64,000 nucleotides of DNA from JANNSO01 sp964485395 (GCA_964485395.1 CAZAJF010000004.1:62001-126000), one strand, 5' to 3'; shown: positions 52,862 to 62,115, counted from the stretch's first letter. The notes: generated by a model from the letters alone, not told the origin. Made by a program: numbers and translations.

Positions 52862-54103
52862 ATGAGACGCGTAAGTTCCGACATGATGAACAACGACATG
52901 CAATACTGGCTTCGCAGGCGCGAGGACTCGTTGGCGAGCCTGGGCAACAAGATGGCCAGGCAGGAACGCATCGAAAACCCGAGGGACGATCCCATGGGAG
53001 CCGCCCACGCCGTACGCTACGAGTCCTTTACGGGCAGGCTGAACCGCTACGAAGAAAACGTCCAGTACACGCTGGACCGCTCGCGCATAGCGGAAGGCTA
53101 CATGCGCCAGACGCAGGACATCATGCAACGGGTCCGCGAACTGGCGGTCACCGGCGCGACGGGAACCTTCTCCAAGGACGACACCCAGGCCATGGCCATC
53201 GAAGTGGATCAGCTCATGGCGGAACTCGTGAACCTGGGCAACGCGCGCGGGCCCGACGGTGATTTTTTATTCGCAGGCGACAAGGCGCGCACCGAACCCT
53301 TCAGGGCCGTCGCCGGCTATGTCGACGGAGCAGGCGGGGCGGTGACCACCCAGGTGGACTATCTCGGAGGCCTGGGCTCCCCCCAGGCGGAAATCAGCGA
53401 AGGCAACTACCTGGACATGAACCTGCCCGGCGACAAGGTGTTCTGGGCCGAACGCCAGCGGATCGCGGGCAACGCGGACGCGGCCAATTTCCGGGTCCTG
53501 TCCGATTCCAGCATTTTCATCGACGGCGAGGAAATATCGCTGAAACCCGGCGATACCATCCATGCCATAATCGCCAAGATCAACGACTCGGGCGTGGCGG
53601 TAAAAGCCTCCATGGATCCTTCGAGGCAATCGCTCGTGCTGGAAGGGACGCAATCCCACCGTATCCGCCTCGAAGACGGCGCGGGGTCCAGGGTACTCGC
53701 AGACCTGGGCATCCTGAGCGGATCCGGGGTGCCTTCTGATTACGCCCCCACGGCAAAAGTCTCCGGCGGTTCGCTGTTTGACGCCGTCATGCAGCTGCGA
53801 GACGCATTGTACAAAGGCGACAACATCGAGGTAGGCGGAAGGGCCCTTGCCGCGATCGACGCCGGGATGGACAACATGAACCGCAGGCTTGCGGAGGCGG
53901 GCGCGATGATGGAACGGCTGGAAAGCGCGGGAATGCGGCTCAACAAGGAGATTCCCGACACCACCCGGCTCCTGGCGGCTGAGACGGACCTGGACTTGAC
54001 ACAGGCCGCCACAGACTACAAAATGATGGAATACGCGCACAAGGCGGCAATACAGATGGCCGGTCGCGCCCTGCCCCAGACTTTGCTAGACTTCCTGCGA
54101 TGA
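52862..54103 (+). CDS. flgL: Flagellar hook-associated protein 3
   Basis: 413 residues. Flagellin-like ends: MRRVSSDMMNNDMQYWLRRRED at the start (in two parts) and LDLTQAATDYKMMEYAHKAAIQM at the end, with a variable middle. FlgL forms the second layer of the hook-filament junction. GGAGG precedes the ATG, 18 bases after flgK. Its stop overlaps a possible early fliW start. Confidence 0.95.
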   Translation: MRRVSSDMMNNDMQYWLRRREDSLASLGNKMARQERIENPRDDPMGAAHAVRYESFTGRLNRYEENVQYTLDRSRIAEGYMRQTQDIMQRVRELAVTGATGTFSKDDTQAMAIEVDQLMAELVNLGNARGPDGDFLFAGDKARTEPFRAVAGYVDGAGGAVTTQVDYLGGLGSPQAEISEGNYLDMNLPGDKVFWAERQRIAGNADAANFRVLSDSSIFIDGEEISLKPGDTIHAIIAKINDSGVAVKASMDPSRQSLVLEGTQSHRIRLEDGAGSRVLADLGILSGSGVPSDYAPTAKVSGGSLFDAVMQLRDALYKGDNIEVGGRALAAIDAGMDNMNRRLAEAGAMMERLESAGMRLNKEIPDTTRLLAAETDLDLTQAATDYKMMEYAHKAAIQMAGRALPQTLLDFLR

Positions 54104-54120
54104 TAAAGGAACACGATACA

Positions 54121-54564
54121 ATGACCAGCATACGGACAAAGGCTTTAGGCGACATAGAAATCGACGAGAGGCAGATCCTCGTTTTCGTCGACGGGCTCAT
54201 AGGTTTCAAAAAATTCACCGAGTTCGCGCTCCTGGACGCCCCGCAAAAGCCCTATTTCTACCTGCAGTCCATCGAAGCCCCCGAGCTTAATTTCATCCTG
54301 CTGGACCCGTTCCTGTTCCGGCCGGACTACCTCGTGGACGTACCCGACGAGGCCATGCAAAGCCTCGGGATATCCTCGCCCGAGGACGCGCTCATTCTCT
54401 GCCTGGTAACGGTACCTCCCACGGGCGGCTCCATTACGGCCAATCTCATGGGCCCGCTGATAATCAACAAGGCCACCAGGAAAGCCACGCAAGTGGTCCT
54501 TGTTGATCCCCGGTGGCAAGTTAAGCATGATATCATGGCGGAACTTGCCGCCTCGAGGAAATAG
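54121..54564 (+). CDS. fliW: Flagellar assembly factor FliW
   Basis: 147 residues from ATG 54121, with AAGGA ten bases upstream; ATG 54100 overlaps the flgL stop and is possible but has no ribosome site of its own. Seen: TKALGDIEIDERQILVFVDGLIGF, the family block YFYLQSIEAPELNFILLDPF, and ANLMGPLIINKATRKATQVVL. FliW binds CsrA and also flagellin; when flagellin is exported FliW sequesters CsrA and frees translation. csrA follows by two bases. Confidence 0.95.
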   Translation: MTSIRTKALGDIEIDERQILVFVDGLIGFKKFTEFALLDAPQKPYFYLQSIEAPELNFILLDPFLFRPDYLVDVPDEAMQSLGISSPEDALILCLVTVPPTGGSITANLMGPLIINKATRKATQVVLVDPRWQVKHDIMAELAASRK

Positions 54565-54566
54565 CC

Positions 54567-54782
54567 ATGCTGATACTCGCCCGCAAGCTGAACGAAAAGC
54601 TCGTAATCAGCGACGACATCGTGATCTCCATAATAGAAATCCGCGGAGACCAGGTAAAACTCGGAATAGAGGCGCCCAAGAACGTCAAGGTCTACCGGCG
54701 TGAAGTATTTATCGCCATACAGGAAGAAAACAAGCTTGCGGCCGAATCGCCCGTACAGCTTCCGCTCATCGACATCAGCTAG
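54567..54782 (+). CDS. csrA: Translational regulator CsrA
   Basis: 71 residues, canonical: MLILARKLNEKLVISDDI, ISIIEIRGDQVKLGIEAPK and VKVYRREVFIAIQEEN. The dimer binds GGA motifs in mRNA leaders and blocks ribosomes. It is co-transcribed with its antagonist FliW. A CsrA-type site is seen in front of flgK in this operon. Confidence 0.97.
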   Translation: MLILARKLNEKLVISDDIVISIIEIRGDQVKLGIEAPKNVKVYRREVFIAIQEENKLAAESPVQLPLIDIS

Positions 54783-54799
54783 TCCGCCGAGGAAAACAC

Positions 54800-56758
54800 A
54801 TGAGTGTCATCACCCACCCCGTATCCGGCGCCGTAATCGGCGATCCCTACGCAAAACCCCTGGCCAAGAGGCCGGAACCCGCGCAAGCCCGCAGGTTCTT
54901 CGACTCGCTGATCCTGTCGGCTTCCGGCTGGCGCGGGGTATTCGGCACCGACGACGAAGATCTGGGCAACGAGATAAATCCTTCCGCAGCCTATGCGGCA
55001 GCGCGCATGGCCAAGGTTTTCGCAGAGTACTTGAAAGAGACCGTTCCGGGCGGCAAAGCGTCGCCGGCGCGAAAGCCCGTGCTCGCCTTGGGCATAGACA
55101 CGAGGCCTACCGGACCCGTACTCGCCGACGTGATGGCGCGTACGTTCCTGGCGCTCGGAATCGATGTTCGCTACGCGTCCGTGGTGGCCGCGCCGGAAAT
55201 CATGGCGTGGACCAAAAAAGCCGGAGTGTTGCCGGAGGACGATCCGGACCGGATGGACGCTTTCTGCTACATCTCCGCGAGCCACAACCCGCCCGGCCAT
55301 AACGGCGTAAAATTCGGCCTGTGCGACGGCGGAGTCCTGCCGCCCGAGACAGCGAAGCTGCTCATCGAGCGCCTCAAGAAAAACGCCTGCGAGCCCCAGG
55401 ACATCGCATCGACGGCGGACACGGTGGGCACCGTCGGCCATTCGGCCATGGGAGCGGTCTTTTCCGCCACGCCGGCCAACAAGCGGCGCGCCTTTTCAAG
55501 CTATCTTTTATTTACAAGGCAGATCTGCGCCGGCCTTCCCCCTGAATTCGCCGACGACTTGGGCAGGGAGGAATCGGTCCTCGATCTTTTGGGCCAATCG
55601 GTACGGGCCCGCGAGATAGGGATAATCGCCGACATGAACGGATCGGCACGCTGCCGTTCCATCGACGAGATTTTCCTCGGCGGCCTGGGAGCGGACATAC
55701 AGCTCATCAATTCAGTACCCGGCAAATTCGCGCACCGCATCGTGCCGGAGGGCAGTTCCCTGGACCAGTGCAGAAAATCCGTTCAGACGGCACATGAGCA
55801 CGATCCCCGCTACTGCCTGGGTTACGTGCCCGACTGCGACGGCGATCGGGGAAACATCGTCATATGGGACGAGCTCGCCGGCAGCGCCCGCGCGCTCGAG
55901 GCCCAGGAGACGTTCGCGCTCGCCGTGCTCGCCGAGCTTGCGTGCGCGGAGCATCAGCGCCTGAAAAACGGCCCGGCCGAAACGGATCCTGAATGGAAAA
56001 TAGCGGTGGTGGGCAACGACGCCACCAGCCTCCGCATCGATCACATAGCGTCCGCCTTCGGCGCCATCATGGTGCGGGCAGAAACCGGCGAGGCCAACGT
56101 CGTGGCCTTGGCCCGATCGCTTCGGAGCGAGGGTTACACGGTGCGAATCCTCGGGGAAGGTTCCAACGGCGGGGTAATAACGCATCCAGCGAGCGTGCGC
56201 GACCCTGTAAACACGATTTGTTCGCTCCTCAAGATAATGGCAACGCAGGGAGACGAAACGATTGCCTCCCCCTTCGGCCTCTGGCTCGCGAAGAGCGGCC
56301 ACGCACTCGATAGTTCCGATAAATTTTCAATAACCGATATCGTGGCAAGCCTGCCCCCCTTCAGCACGACCAGCGTATTCGAAGACCGCGCGGCGCTCCG
56401 GGTCAAGTCCACGGACCACGCCAAGCTTAAAAACGCGAGCATCGCGCTCTTTGCGCAGCGCTGGCCGACCATCAAAGCGTTGCTGGCCGAGACAATACCC
56501 GGAGACTTGGAATATAAGGTCATCGCAAGCCGCGGCATGAAGGAAATAGAGCTTGCGCCGGGCGACGACGCCGACGCGGGCGGCCTCAAATTCCTCATAG
56601 TAAAAAACAATAAGCCGGTGGCCTTCCTCTGGATGCGCGGGTCGGGCACGGAACCGGTATTCAGGATCATGGCCGACGTGCGCGGGGCGGATCCCGCTAC
56701 CGAGACCCGCCTCCTGGAAATGCTTTCGGACATCGTAAAAACCGCCGACGCCGGCTAG
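54800..56758 (+). CDS. Phosphoglucomutase/phosphomannomutase family protein
   Basis: 652 residues, longer than typical alpha-D-phosphohexomutases (about 450-580). Active-site Ser161 in SASHNPPGHNGVKF; metal loop DCDGDR with DGD at 347-349; sugar loop LGEGSNGGV; phosphate-binding RGSGTEPVFRIM near 612. It interconverts hexose 1- and 6-phosphates, but which sugar cannot be told. The extra length lies in the N-terminal region and between domains. GAGGA precedes the ATG, 17 bases after csrA, so it may be on the flagellar transcript. Confidence 0.88.
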   Translation: MSVITHPVSGAVIGDPYAKPLAKRPEPAQARRFFDSLILSASGWRGVFGTDDEDLGNEINPSAAYAAARMAKVFAEYLKETVPGGKASPARKPVLALGIDTRPTGPVLADVMARTFLALGIDVRYASVVAAPEIMAWTKKAGVLPEDDPDRMDAFCYISASHNPPGHNGVKFGLCDGGVLPPETAKLLIERLKKNACEPQDIASTADTVGTVGHSAMGAVFSATPANKRRAFSSYLLFTRQICAGLPPEFADDLGREESVLDLLGQSVRAREIGIIADMNGSARCRSIDEIFLGGLGADIQLINSVPGKFAHRIVPEGSSLDQCRKSVQTAHEHDPRYCLGYVPDCDGDRGNIVIWDELAGSARALEAQETFALAVLAELACAEHQRLKNGPAETDPEWKIAVVGNDATSLRIDHIASAFGAIMVRAETGEANVVALARSLRSEGYTVRILGEGSNGGVITHPASVRDPVNTICSLLKIMATQGDETIASPFGLWLAKSGHALDSSDKFSITDIVASLPPFSTTSVFEDRAALRVKSTDHAKLKNASIALFAQRWPTIKALLAETIPGDLEYKVIASRGMKEIELAPGDDADAGGLKFLIVKNNKPVAFLWMRGSGTEPVFRIMADVRGADPATETRLLEMLSDIVKTADAG

Positions 56759-59700
56759 TCCAGGTTGGGCCTCAAACGCCGCTCGGCTTCAGCCAGGCTC
56801 AAGCCCGAGCGCGCAGCCCAATCAGACAGCTGGTCGCGCCCAATCTTGCCCAGGTTAAAATAACGGGCCTCCGGGTGCGCGAAATAAAAGCCGCTGACGC
56901 TAGCCGCGGGCATCATCATCCAGCTCTCCGTAAGCTTCATTCCCAGCGCCCCGACATCCAGGAGCTTCCATAGAAGCGCCTTGTCCGCATGCACGGGACA
57001 GGCCGGATATCCGGGAGCGGGCCTGATGCCCGAGTACTTCACGTCGAGGAGCGACTGCGGGCTCAACTTTTCGCCGGCCGCATAAGCCCAGATTTCCGTG
57101 CGCACGCGCTCGTGCAGGCGCTCCGCCAAAGCTTCCGCGAGCCTGTCCGCCAGTATCTTGCACATGATGGCGTTATAATCGTCGCCGGCGGCCGCATAGG
57201 CCTCCGAGAGCTCCCGGGCGCCAAAACCCGCTGAACAGGCAAAGGCTCCCATCCAGTCAGGGCCCTGCTCCGGCTGCGCAAGGTAATCCGCCAGGCAGGG
57301 AGATGATTGCTTTCCGACCGGCCTGTCCTGCGCCCGAAGAAAGGAAAACCGGGCAAGCTCGGAAGTTCTGCCCTCGTCGGTCCACAAGGCGACATCCTCG
57401 CCGCGAGAAGTTTCGCCGGGGGAAGCGGAAAGCGGCAGGGCGTTCGCCGGCCAAATTCCCACCGCCGCCTTGGCATGTAATTTTTTATCGCGAACGATGA
57501 GGTCGAGCAGGGCCTTTCCGTCATCCACCAGTTTCCTTGCCTCGGGACCGCGAACGGCATCGTCAAGAACCTCGGGCCAGCGGCCTTTCATGTCCCAGGC
57601 GTAAAGGAAAAAAGTCCAGTCTATATAGGGAACGAGCTCGGCCAGCGGATAGTCGTCGTAATGGATGACGCCGAGCCGCTGCGGCTTGGCTGCTCCCAAG
57701 GAGAAATCAGGTGCCGCGTGCTGCGAACGGGCTTGGGCAAGCGGCGCGACGGAAGGCCTGGACGCGTCATGGGCGTTTCTGAGCTTCGCGTACTCCGCGT
57801 CGATGCTTTCAAGATAGGCGCTTTTTTGCGACGCGGAAAGAAGGCTGCGCACGGTACCTACGGCGCGCGACGCGTCCTTGACGTACACGACGCCGCGGTC
57901 GTATTCGGGGCGTACCTTGCACGCGGTATGCATCGCGCTGGTCGTTGCCCCGCCGAGCATGAGCGGAATCGAAAGCCCGCGCTTCTTCATCTCGCGCGCA
58001 ACCTCCACCATCTCCTCGAGCGAAGGAGTGATGAGCCCGGACACGCCGATTATGTCGGCCTTCTGCCTCACGGCCTCGTCCAGAATCGTTTCGGTGGATA
58101 CCATGACGCCAAGGTCGACGATATCGTAGCCGTTGCAGCCCAGAACCACGCCGACGATGTTCTTGCCGATATCGTGCACGTCGCCCTTTACCGTGGCCAG
58201 CAATATGCGGCCGCGCGAGGAGCCCGACTTCTTTGCAAGTATGGCCGGCTCGAGCACGGCCACGGCCAACTTCATGACGCGCGCGCTTTTTATGACCTGG
58301 GGAAGGAACATGCGGCCCGAGCCGAACAGCTCGCCGACCTTGTTCATGGCGTTCATCAGAGGCCCCTCGATTACGGCCAGGGGGTCGCCCAAGGCGGCAT
58401 GAGCCTCCGCCGTATCGGCCTCGATGAACTCCTCCACGCCCTTGATCAAGGCGTGGGCGATGCGGTCGTCGAGCGGCAACGCGCGCCAGGCCAGCTTGTC
58501 GCCGCCCCTGTCGTCGCCTGCCGCGCTGCCGGTCTGGCCTTCCTCCACCAAGCGCTCGGCGTAGGAGAGAAGGCGCTCGGCGGCGTCCTTGCGACGGTAC
58601 AGGATGACGTCCTCGACCGCCTCGCGGAGCGGCGCATCGATCTCGTCGTAGACAACGAGGGATCCGGGGTTGACGATGCCCATGTCCATGCCCGCCTTGA
58701 TGGCGTGATATAAAAATACTGAATGCATGGCCTCGCGCACGCGGTCGTTGCCGCGGAAGCTGAACGAGAGGTTGGAGATTCCGCCCGAGATCTTGGCGTA
58801 CGGCAGGTTTGCCTTGATCCATTCGCAAGTCTGGATGAACTCCAGCGCGTAGCGGTCGTGCGCCTCGAGGCCGGTGGCCACGGCCAGCACGTTGGGATCG
58901 ATGACGATATCCTCGGGAGGAAAACCCGAGCCGACGAGGCAGTCGTACGCGCGGCGGGCTATTTCCTTGCGGCGCTCCAGCGAGTCGGCCTGCCCTTTCT
59001 CGTCGAACAGCATCACCACCACGGCGGCTCCGAATTGCCTCGCGACGGCGGCTTTGGCCAGGAAAGGCTCCGTCCCTTCCTTGAGGCTTATGGAATTGAC
59101 CAGCACCTTCCCCTGCACGTGACGGAGGCCTTCCTCGATTACTTCCCACTTGGAGGAGTCGATCATGAAGGGCACGCGCGCTATCTCGGGGTCCGACCCC
59201 ATGAGCGCGAGGAACCGGGCCATGCAGGCTTTGGCGTCCAGCATCGCGTCGTCCATGCATACGTCGATCACCTGGGCGCCTGAGTCCACCATGTCGCGCG
59301 CCACGGAAAGCGCCTCGGAATACTTGCCGTCCTTGATGAGCCGCGCGAACTTTTTGGAGCCCGCGACGTTGGTGCGCTCTCCGATGTTGACGAAATTCGT
59401 CTCCAAGGTTATCGCGAGCGGCTCAAGGCCGGCCAGGCGCGTAACGCGGTCGCGCGCGGGCACGATTCGCGGCTTGTGCTTCAAGGCCTCGGCGGACAGC
59501 AGCTCTATGTGGCGGGGCGTGGAGCCGCAGCAACCGCCCATGATATTAATATAACCATCGGCGCAGAATCCGCCCAGCTCCCGGGCCATGCCCTCGGGAG
59601 AGTCGTCGTAGCCGCCGAACTGGTTGGGCATGCCCGCGTTCGGGTAGCAGGAAACGGGAAACGGCGCATGCTTCGCCAGAGCCGCCAGAAAAGGCTTCAT

Positions 59701-60456
59701 CTGGTTGGCGCCCAGCGAGCAATTGAGGCCGATGGAGAAAACCTCGGGCCTGTCCATGCTGGCAAGGAAGGCGTCCACCGTCTGTCCCGAAAGGTTGCGG
59801 CCTGAAAGATCCACGATGGTGCCCGATACCATGATGGGCACATCCAGGGAGCGCGCGCGCATGGCATCGATGCTGGCGGCCAACGCGGCCTTGCCGTTCA
59901 GCGTGTCGAATATCGTCTCTATGATGATGAGGTCCACCCCCGCGTCCAGGAAGGCACGCACAGGTTCGGAGTACGCCTCGTAGAGCTCGTTCCAGGTGAC
60001 GCTGCGGTGTCCGGGGTTTTCCACGTCCCCGGCGACGGATGCGCTCTTGTTGGTAGGGCCCAGCGACCCCGCCACGAAGCGCGGTTTATCCGGTGTTTTT
60101 TTCGTCCACTTCGCCGCTGCTTCCAAGGCGATCCGCGCGGCGCACAGGTTCAATTCGTACACATGCTCTTGCATGCCAAAGTCCGCCTGCGAGAAACTGG
60201 TGCCGTTGAAGGTGTTGGTCTGGATGATATCCGAACCGGCCGCCATGTGTTCCTCATGGATGGACATGATGATTTCCGGCTGCGTGATGCAGAGGATATC
60301 GTTATCGCCCTTGAGGTTACCCTTCCAGTCCTTGAAACGGTCGCCGCGATAATCGGCCTCGGTCAGTTGCTTGCGTTGAATCATGGTCCCTTTGGGGCCA
60401 TCCAGGATTAAAATGCGCTTCTTCATCTCGGCGCTGAGGTATTCACGGCATGTCAT
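56755..60456 (-). CDS. metH: Cobalamin-dependent methionine synthase
   Basis: 1233 residues, full four-module MetH: homocysteine domain with zinc cysteines in GLNCSLG and GGCCGSTP; pterin domain (NFVNIGERTNVAGSKKF, DVCMDDAMLD); cobalamin cap and binding domain with GDVHDIGKNIVGVVLG; and the C-terminal reactivation domain (DWTFFLYAWDMKGRWPE, RPAPGYPACP). It transfers methyl from methyltetrahydrofolate to homocysteine. Its stop shares CTAG with the convergent phosphohexomutase. No cobalamin riboswitch was recognised upstream. Confidence 0.97.
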   Translation of the reverse strand: MTCREYLSAEMKKRILILDGPKGTMIQRKQLTEADYRGDRFKDWKGNLKGDNDILCITQPEIIMSIHEEHMAAGSDIIQTNTFNGTSFSQADFGMQEHVYELNLCAARIALEAAAKWTKKTPDKPRFVAGSLGPTNKSASVAGDVENPGHRSVTWNELYEAYSEPVRAFLDAGVDLIIIETIFDTLNGKAALAASIDAMRARSLDVPIMVSGTIVDLSGRNLSGQTVDAFLASMDRPEVFSIGLNCSLGANQMKPFLAALAKHAPFPVSCYPNAGMPNQFGGYDDSPEGMARELGGFCADGYINIMGGCCGSTPRHIELLSAEALKHKPRIVPARDRVTRLAGLEPLAITLETNFVNIGERTNVAGSKKFARLIKDGKYSEALSVARDMVDSGAQVIDVCMDDAMLDAKACMARFLALMGSDPEIARVPFMIDSSKWEVIEEGLRHVQGKVLVNSISLKEGTEPFLAKAAVARQFGAAVVVMLFDEKGQADSLERRKEIARRAYDCLVGSGFPPEDIVIDPNVLAVATGLEAHDRYALEFIQTCEWIKANLPYAKISGGISNLSFSFRGNDRVREAMHSVFLYHAIKAGMDMGIVNPGSLVVYDEIDAPLREAVEDVILYRRKDAAERLLSYAERLVEEGQTGSAAGDDRGGDKLAWRALPLDDRIAHALIKGVEEFIEADTAEAHAALGDPLAVIEGPLMNAMNKVGELFGSGRMFLPQVIKSARVMKLAVAVLEPAILAKKSGSSRGRILLATVKGDVHDIGKNIVGVVLGCNGYDIVDLGVMVSTETILDEAVRQKADIIGVSGLITPSLEEMVEVAREMKKRGLSIPLMLGGATTSAMHTACKVRPEYDRGVVYVKDASRAVGTVRSLLSASQKSAYLESIDAEYAKLRNAHDASRPSVAPLAQARSQHAAPDFSLGAAKPQRLGVIHYDDYPLAELVPYIDWTFFLYAWDMKGRWPEVLDDAVRGPEARKLVDDGKALLDLIVRDKKLHAKAAVGIWPANALPLSASPGETSRGEDVALWTDEGRTSELARFSFLRAQDRPVGKQSSPCLADYLAQPEQGPDWMGAFACSAGFGARELSEAYAAAGDDYNAIMCKILADRLAEALAERLHERVRTEIWAYAAGEKLSPQSLLDVKYSGIRPAPGYPACPVHADKALLWKLLDVGALGMKLTESWMMMPAASVSGFYFAHPEARYFNLGKIGRDQLSDWAARSGLSLAEAERRLRPNLD

Positions 60457-60462
60457 GCCCCG

Positions 60463-60492
60463 ATTCTAGCGGATAACGCGGGGCTTGGTAAA
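60463..60492 (-). promoter_or_regulatory. metH promoter, probably giving a leaderless mRNA
   Basis: Minus strand TTTACC (60487-60492), 18 bases, TAGAAT (60463-60468), then CGGGGC and the ATG at 60456. GCCCCG and CGGGGC flank this region and could form a hairpin ending at the start codon. Confidence 0.5.
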
Positions 60493-60529
60493 TACGGACG
60501 AATTAGCGCTAAAACGTCGCGTAAAATGC

Positions 60530-60616
60530 TTGGCGCATGCGCGCGCCGCGCGCACCGGGCTATCCGCTTCAATCTCCCTGCCTAAGGCAGGGAGGATTTC
60601 CGCTTCTATCCCTTGC
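60530..60616. repeat. REP-like element upstream of metH
   Basis: CTCCCTGCC-TAA-GGCAGGGAG (60574-60594) is a nine-pair hairpin flanked by two related 17-base direct repeats, GGCTATCCGCTTCAATC (60558-60574) and GGATTTCCGCTTCTATC (60594-60610), next to the GC palindrome GCGCGCGCCGCGCGC. Architecture suggests a dispersed repetitive element. Confidence 0.55.
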
Positions 60617-60728
60617 GCATCGAGAACCAGCCACAGGGTCAGCCCCTATGCCGGAAGGAAGCTTTCCCCACTGAGCCAAAGAACCGAAAAATCAATACCG
60701 TATCGCATTAGCGATCGAAGGGGTGGCC

Positions 60729-60876
60729 GCGACCAAAGGGAGCGGCCAAATCTTGATTATAGAAGGCGACCAAGGGGAGCGGCCAAATCTTGATTATAAC
60801 AGGCGACCAAAGGGAGCGGCCAAATCTTGATTATAGAAGGCGACCAAAGGGAGCGGCCAAATCTTCATTGCACCAG
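60729..60876 (+). repeat. Four tandem copies of a 37-base repeat
   Basis: Units start at 60729, 60766, 60803 and 60840, each opening GCGACCAA and containing GAGCGGCCAAATCTT; the fourth diverges at its end. Adjacent units with no spacers exclude a CRISPR. 37 is not a multiple of three, so it does not encode a repeated peptide in one frame. Confidence 0.9.
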
Positions 60877-61095
60877 GCGAAGATTCGAAGCCCCGAAGAG
60901 CGCGACCCCGCCATAGGCGGGGGAATGCCCCACTACTCCAACGCCATCTTGCACAATAATGCGGCAAATGGTAATATCCGCGATGAAAGGCACGCATCCG
61001 TGCCGTGGATTATCCAGTGGCGCGCCGATCTTGCGCCGATAGCGGCTTATTGCCGGGGTAATCCCCACGCGAACGGGATGCACACAGGTATAGCG
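60877..61095. promoter_or_regulatory. Leader region of the PUR-domain gene
   Basis: CCCCGCC-ATA-GGCGGGG (60906-60922) is a seven-pair hairpin. TTGCAC (60949-60954), 17 bases, TAATAT (60972-60977) is a strong promoter about 119 bases before the ATG at 61096. The frame stays open upstream through this region and the 37-base repeats, but that is probably chance. Confidence 0.6.
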
Positions 61096-61617
61096 ATGGG
61101 TTTACGCGGCGAGATTTTTTCTTCACGGGTGATATGCGAAGGCAGGACGTATTTTTTCAACGTCAAGCAGAACCGCATGGGCGACTTGTTCATGTCGATA
61201 GTCGAGAGCAAGCCGACGGAAACCGAGAGCTTCGACCGCAGATCCATCGTGCTCTTCAAGGAAAACGTCCAGGAATTCCTGCAGTCGTTCGAGAAAGCCC
61301 TGGACGCCATGCAAAAGACTCCGGATTCCAAACCCCCGCGCAGAAGTCGCGACACTCCCTATGACCCCGACGAGCGTGAAACCCCGCGCGCACCCGCAGG
61401 CAGCAAGCCTCGCACGCGCATCGTGCGTCCCCGGCCCGAGGGATCGGCGCCGAGAACCTCGTCGGCCCCCAGAAGCCACGCCCCCCGCGGCGAAAGCTCG
61501 GCAAGCCCCCGGCCGCCCTCGGGCGAGCGCAGGCCCAGTTCCAGGCCATCGACCGGTGACAAACCGGCGGGGAAGCGCCTTACCGTGCGACGAGCCGAGC
61601 CTAAAAAAGAATCCTGA
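61096..61617 (+). CDS. PUR-domain nucleic acid-binding protein (BpuR-like) with disordered basic tail
   Basis: 173 residues from ATG 61096. Residues 4-72 form a PUR-alpha-like domain (DUF3276): GEIFSSRVICEGRTYFF, NRMGDLFMSIVE and IVLFKENVQEFLQSFEKALDAM. In Borrelia the BpuR homologue binds DNA and RNA and controls several genes. Here about 100 further residues rich in Pro, Arg and Ser are added (PRTRIVRPRPEGSAPRTS), which should be disordered and bind nucleic acid non-specifically. AGG lies seven bases before the ATG. A terminator follows. Confidence 0.85.
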   Translation: MGLRGEIFSSRVICEGRTYFFNVKQNRMGDLFMSIVESKPTETESFDRRSIVLFKENVQEFLQSFEKALDAMQKTPDSKPPRRSRDTPYDPDERETPRAPAGSKPRTRIVRPRPEGSAPRTSSAPRSHAPRGESSASPRPPSGERRPSSRPSTGDKPAGKRLTVRRAEPKKES

Positions 61618-61644
61618 CAGTCTACGATCAGCGAATGAATCCAC

Positions 61645-61674
61645 GCCTTCGGTGAAAAACCCGGAGGCTTTTTT
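61645..61674 (+). terminator. Rho-independent terminator of the PUR gene
   Basis: GCCTTCGG (61645-61652) pairs with CCGGAGGC (61661-61668) with one wobble, followed by six T, then A and more T. The T-run overlaps the stop of the convergent gene. Confidence 0.85.
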
Positions 61675-62095
61675 ATTTTTCGGCCATCAAGTCCAGCATT
61701 TTCCCTACAAGGCCGTTAGGCACCGGAATCGTGAGGTTGTACTGCACGATCTTCCAGCAGCCCCCAAGTTTGCACAGCACTCCCGTACCGCGGCATTCGC
61801 CGTATTTTTCATTGAGGAGGCTTTCGTCGAACCAAGCGGTATTCATGTCCGCCGAGACTCCCACGAAGCGCCGGCTTTTTTCATAAGTCCAGCCTTTTCC
61901 ACCCTCGAAATAGGGCATGGCCCAATGCTTGAACTGCTCGAGGCTCCATCGTTCGGCGGGGTCGGTTCCCAGGAAAACCGCATCCGGCGCATACAGCCCA
62001 AAATAACGCGGGCCTTCGTGTTTCGAGGCCGCGTCATGTAAATCGTCCAAGACGCGGGAGACGTCCTCCCGTTCCCGTTCCATGGTTTCTGTCAT
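61673..62095 (-). CDS. SnoaL/NTF2-like fold protein
   Basis: 140 residues from ATG 62095, which has GAGG ten bases upstream; the frame continues upstream through rnhB but that part is antisense-like noise. The pattern helix-helix-FGLYAPDAVFLGTDPAERW-then strands WTYEKSRRFVGVS, TAWFDESLL, RGTGVLCKLGGCWKIVQYNLTIPVP is that of SnoaL_3/NTF2-like proteins, small alpha-beta barrels used as enzymes or ligand-binding domains. Substrate unknown. It lies 20 bases after rnhB on the same strand. Confidence 0.8.
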   Translation of the reverse strand: MTETMEREREDVSRVLDDLHDAASKHEGPRYFGLYAPDAVFLGTDPAERWSLEQFKHWAMPYFEGGKGWTYEKSRRFVGVSADMNTAWFDESLLNEKYGECRGTGVLCKLGGCWKIVQYNLTIPVPNGLVGKMLDLMAEK

Positions 62096-62115
62096 AGTTT
62101 TATCACCTCGCGTAT

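Noticed and set aside
57661..58713. Long plus-strand frame opposite metH
   Set aside because: It mirrors the certain metH coding sequence and shows no domain motif.
60457..60789. Cobalamin or SAM riboswitch upstream of metH
   Set aside because: No B12-box or SAM-I core was recognised; the region holds a REP-like element, and the promoter lies directly before the ATG.
60729..60876. Possible CRISPR array
   Set aside because: The 37-base units follow each other directly without spacers, and no cas gene is present.
60790..61095. N-terminal extension of the PUR protein
   Set aside because: The extra residues come from tandem repeats and spacer, and a strong promoter (TTGCAC-N17-TAATAT) lies within it.
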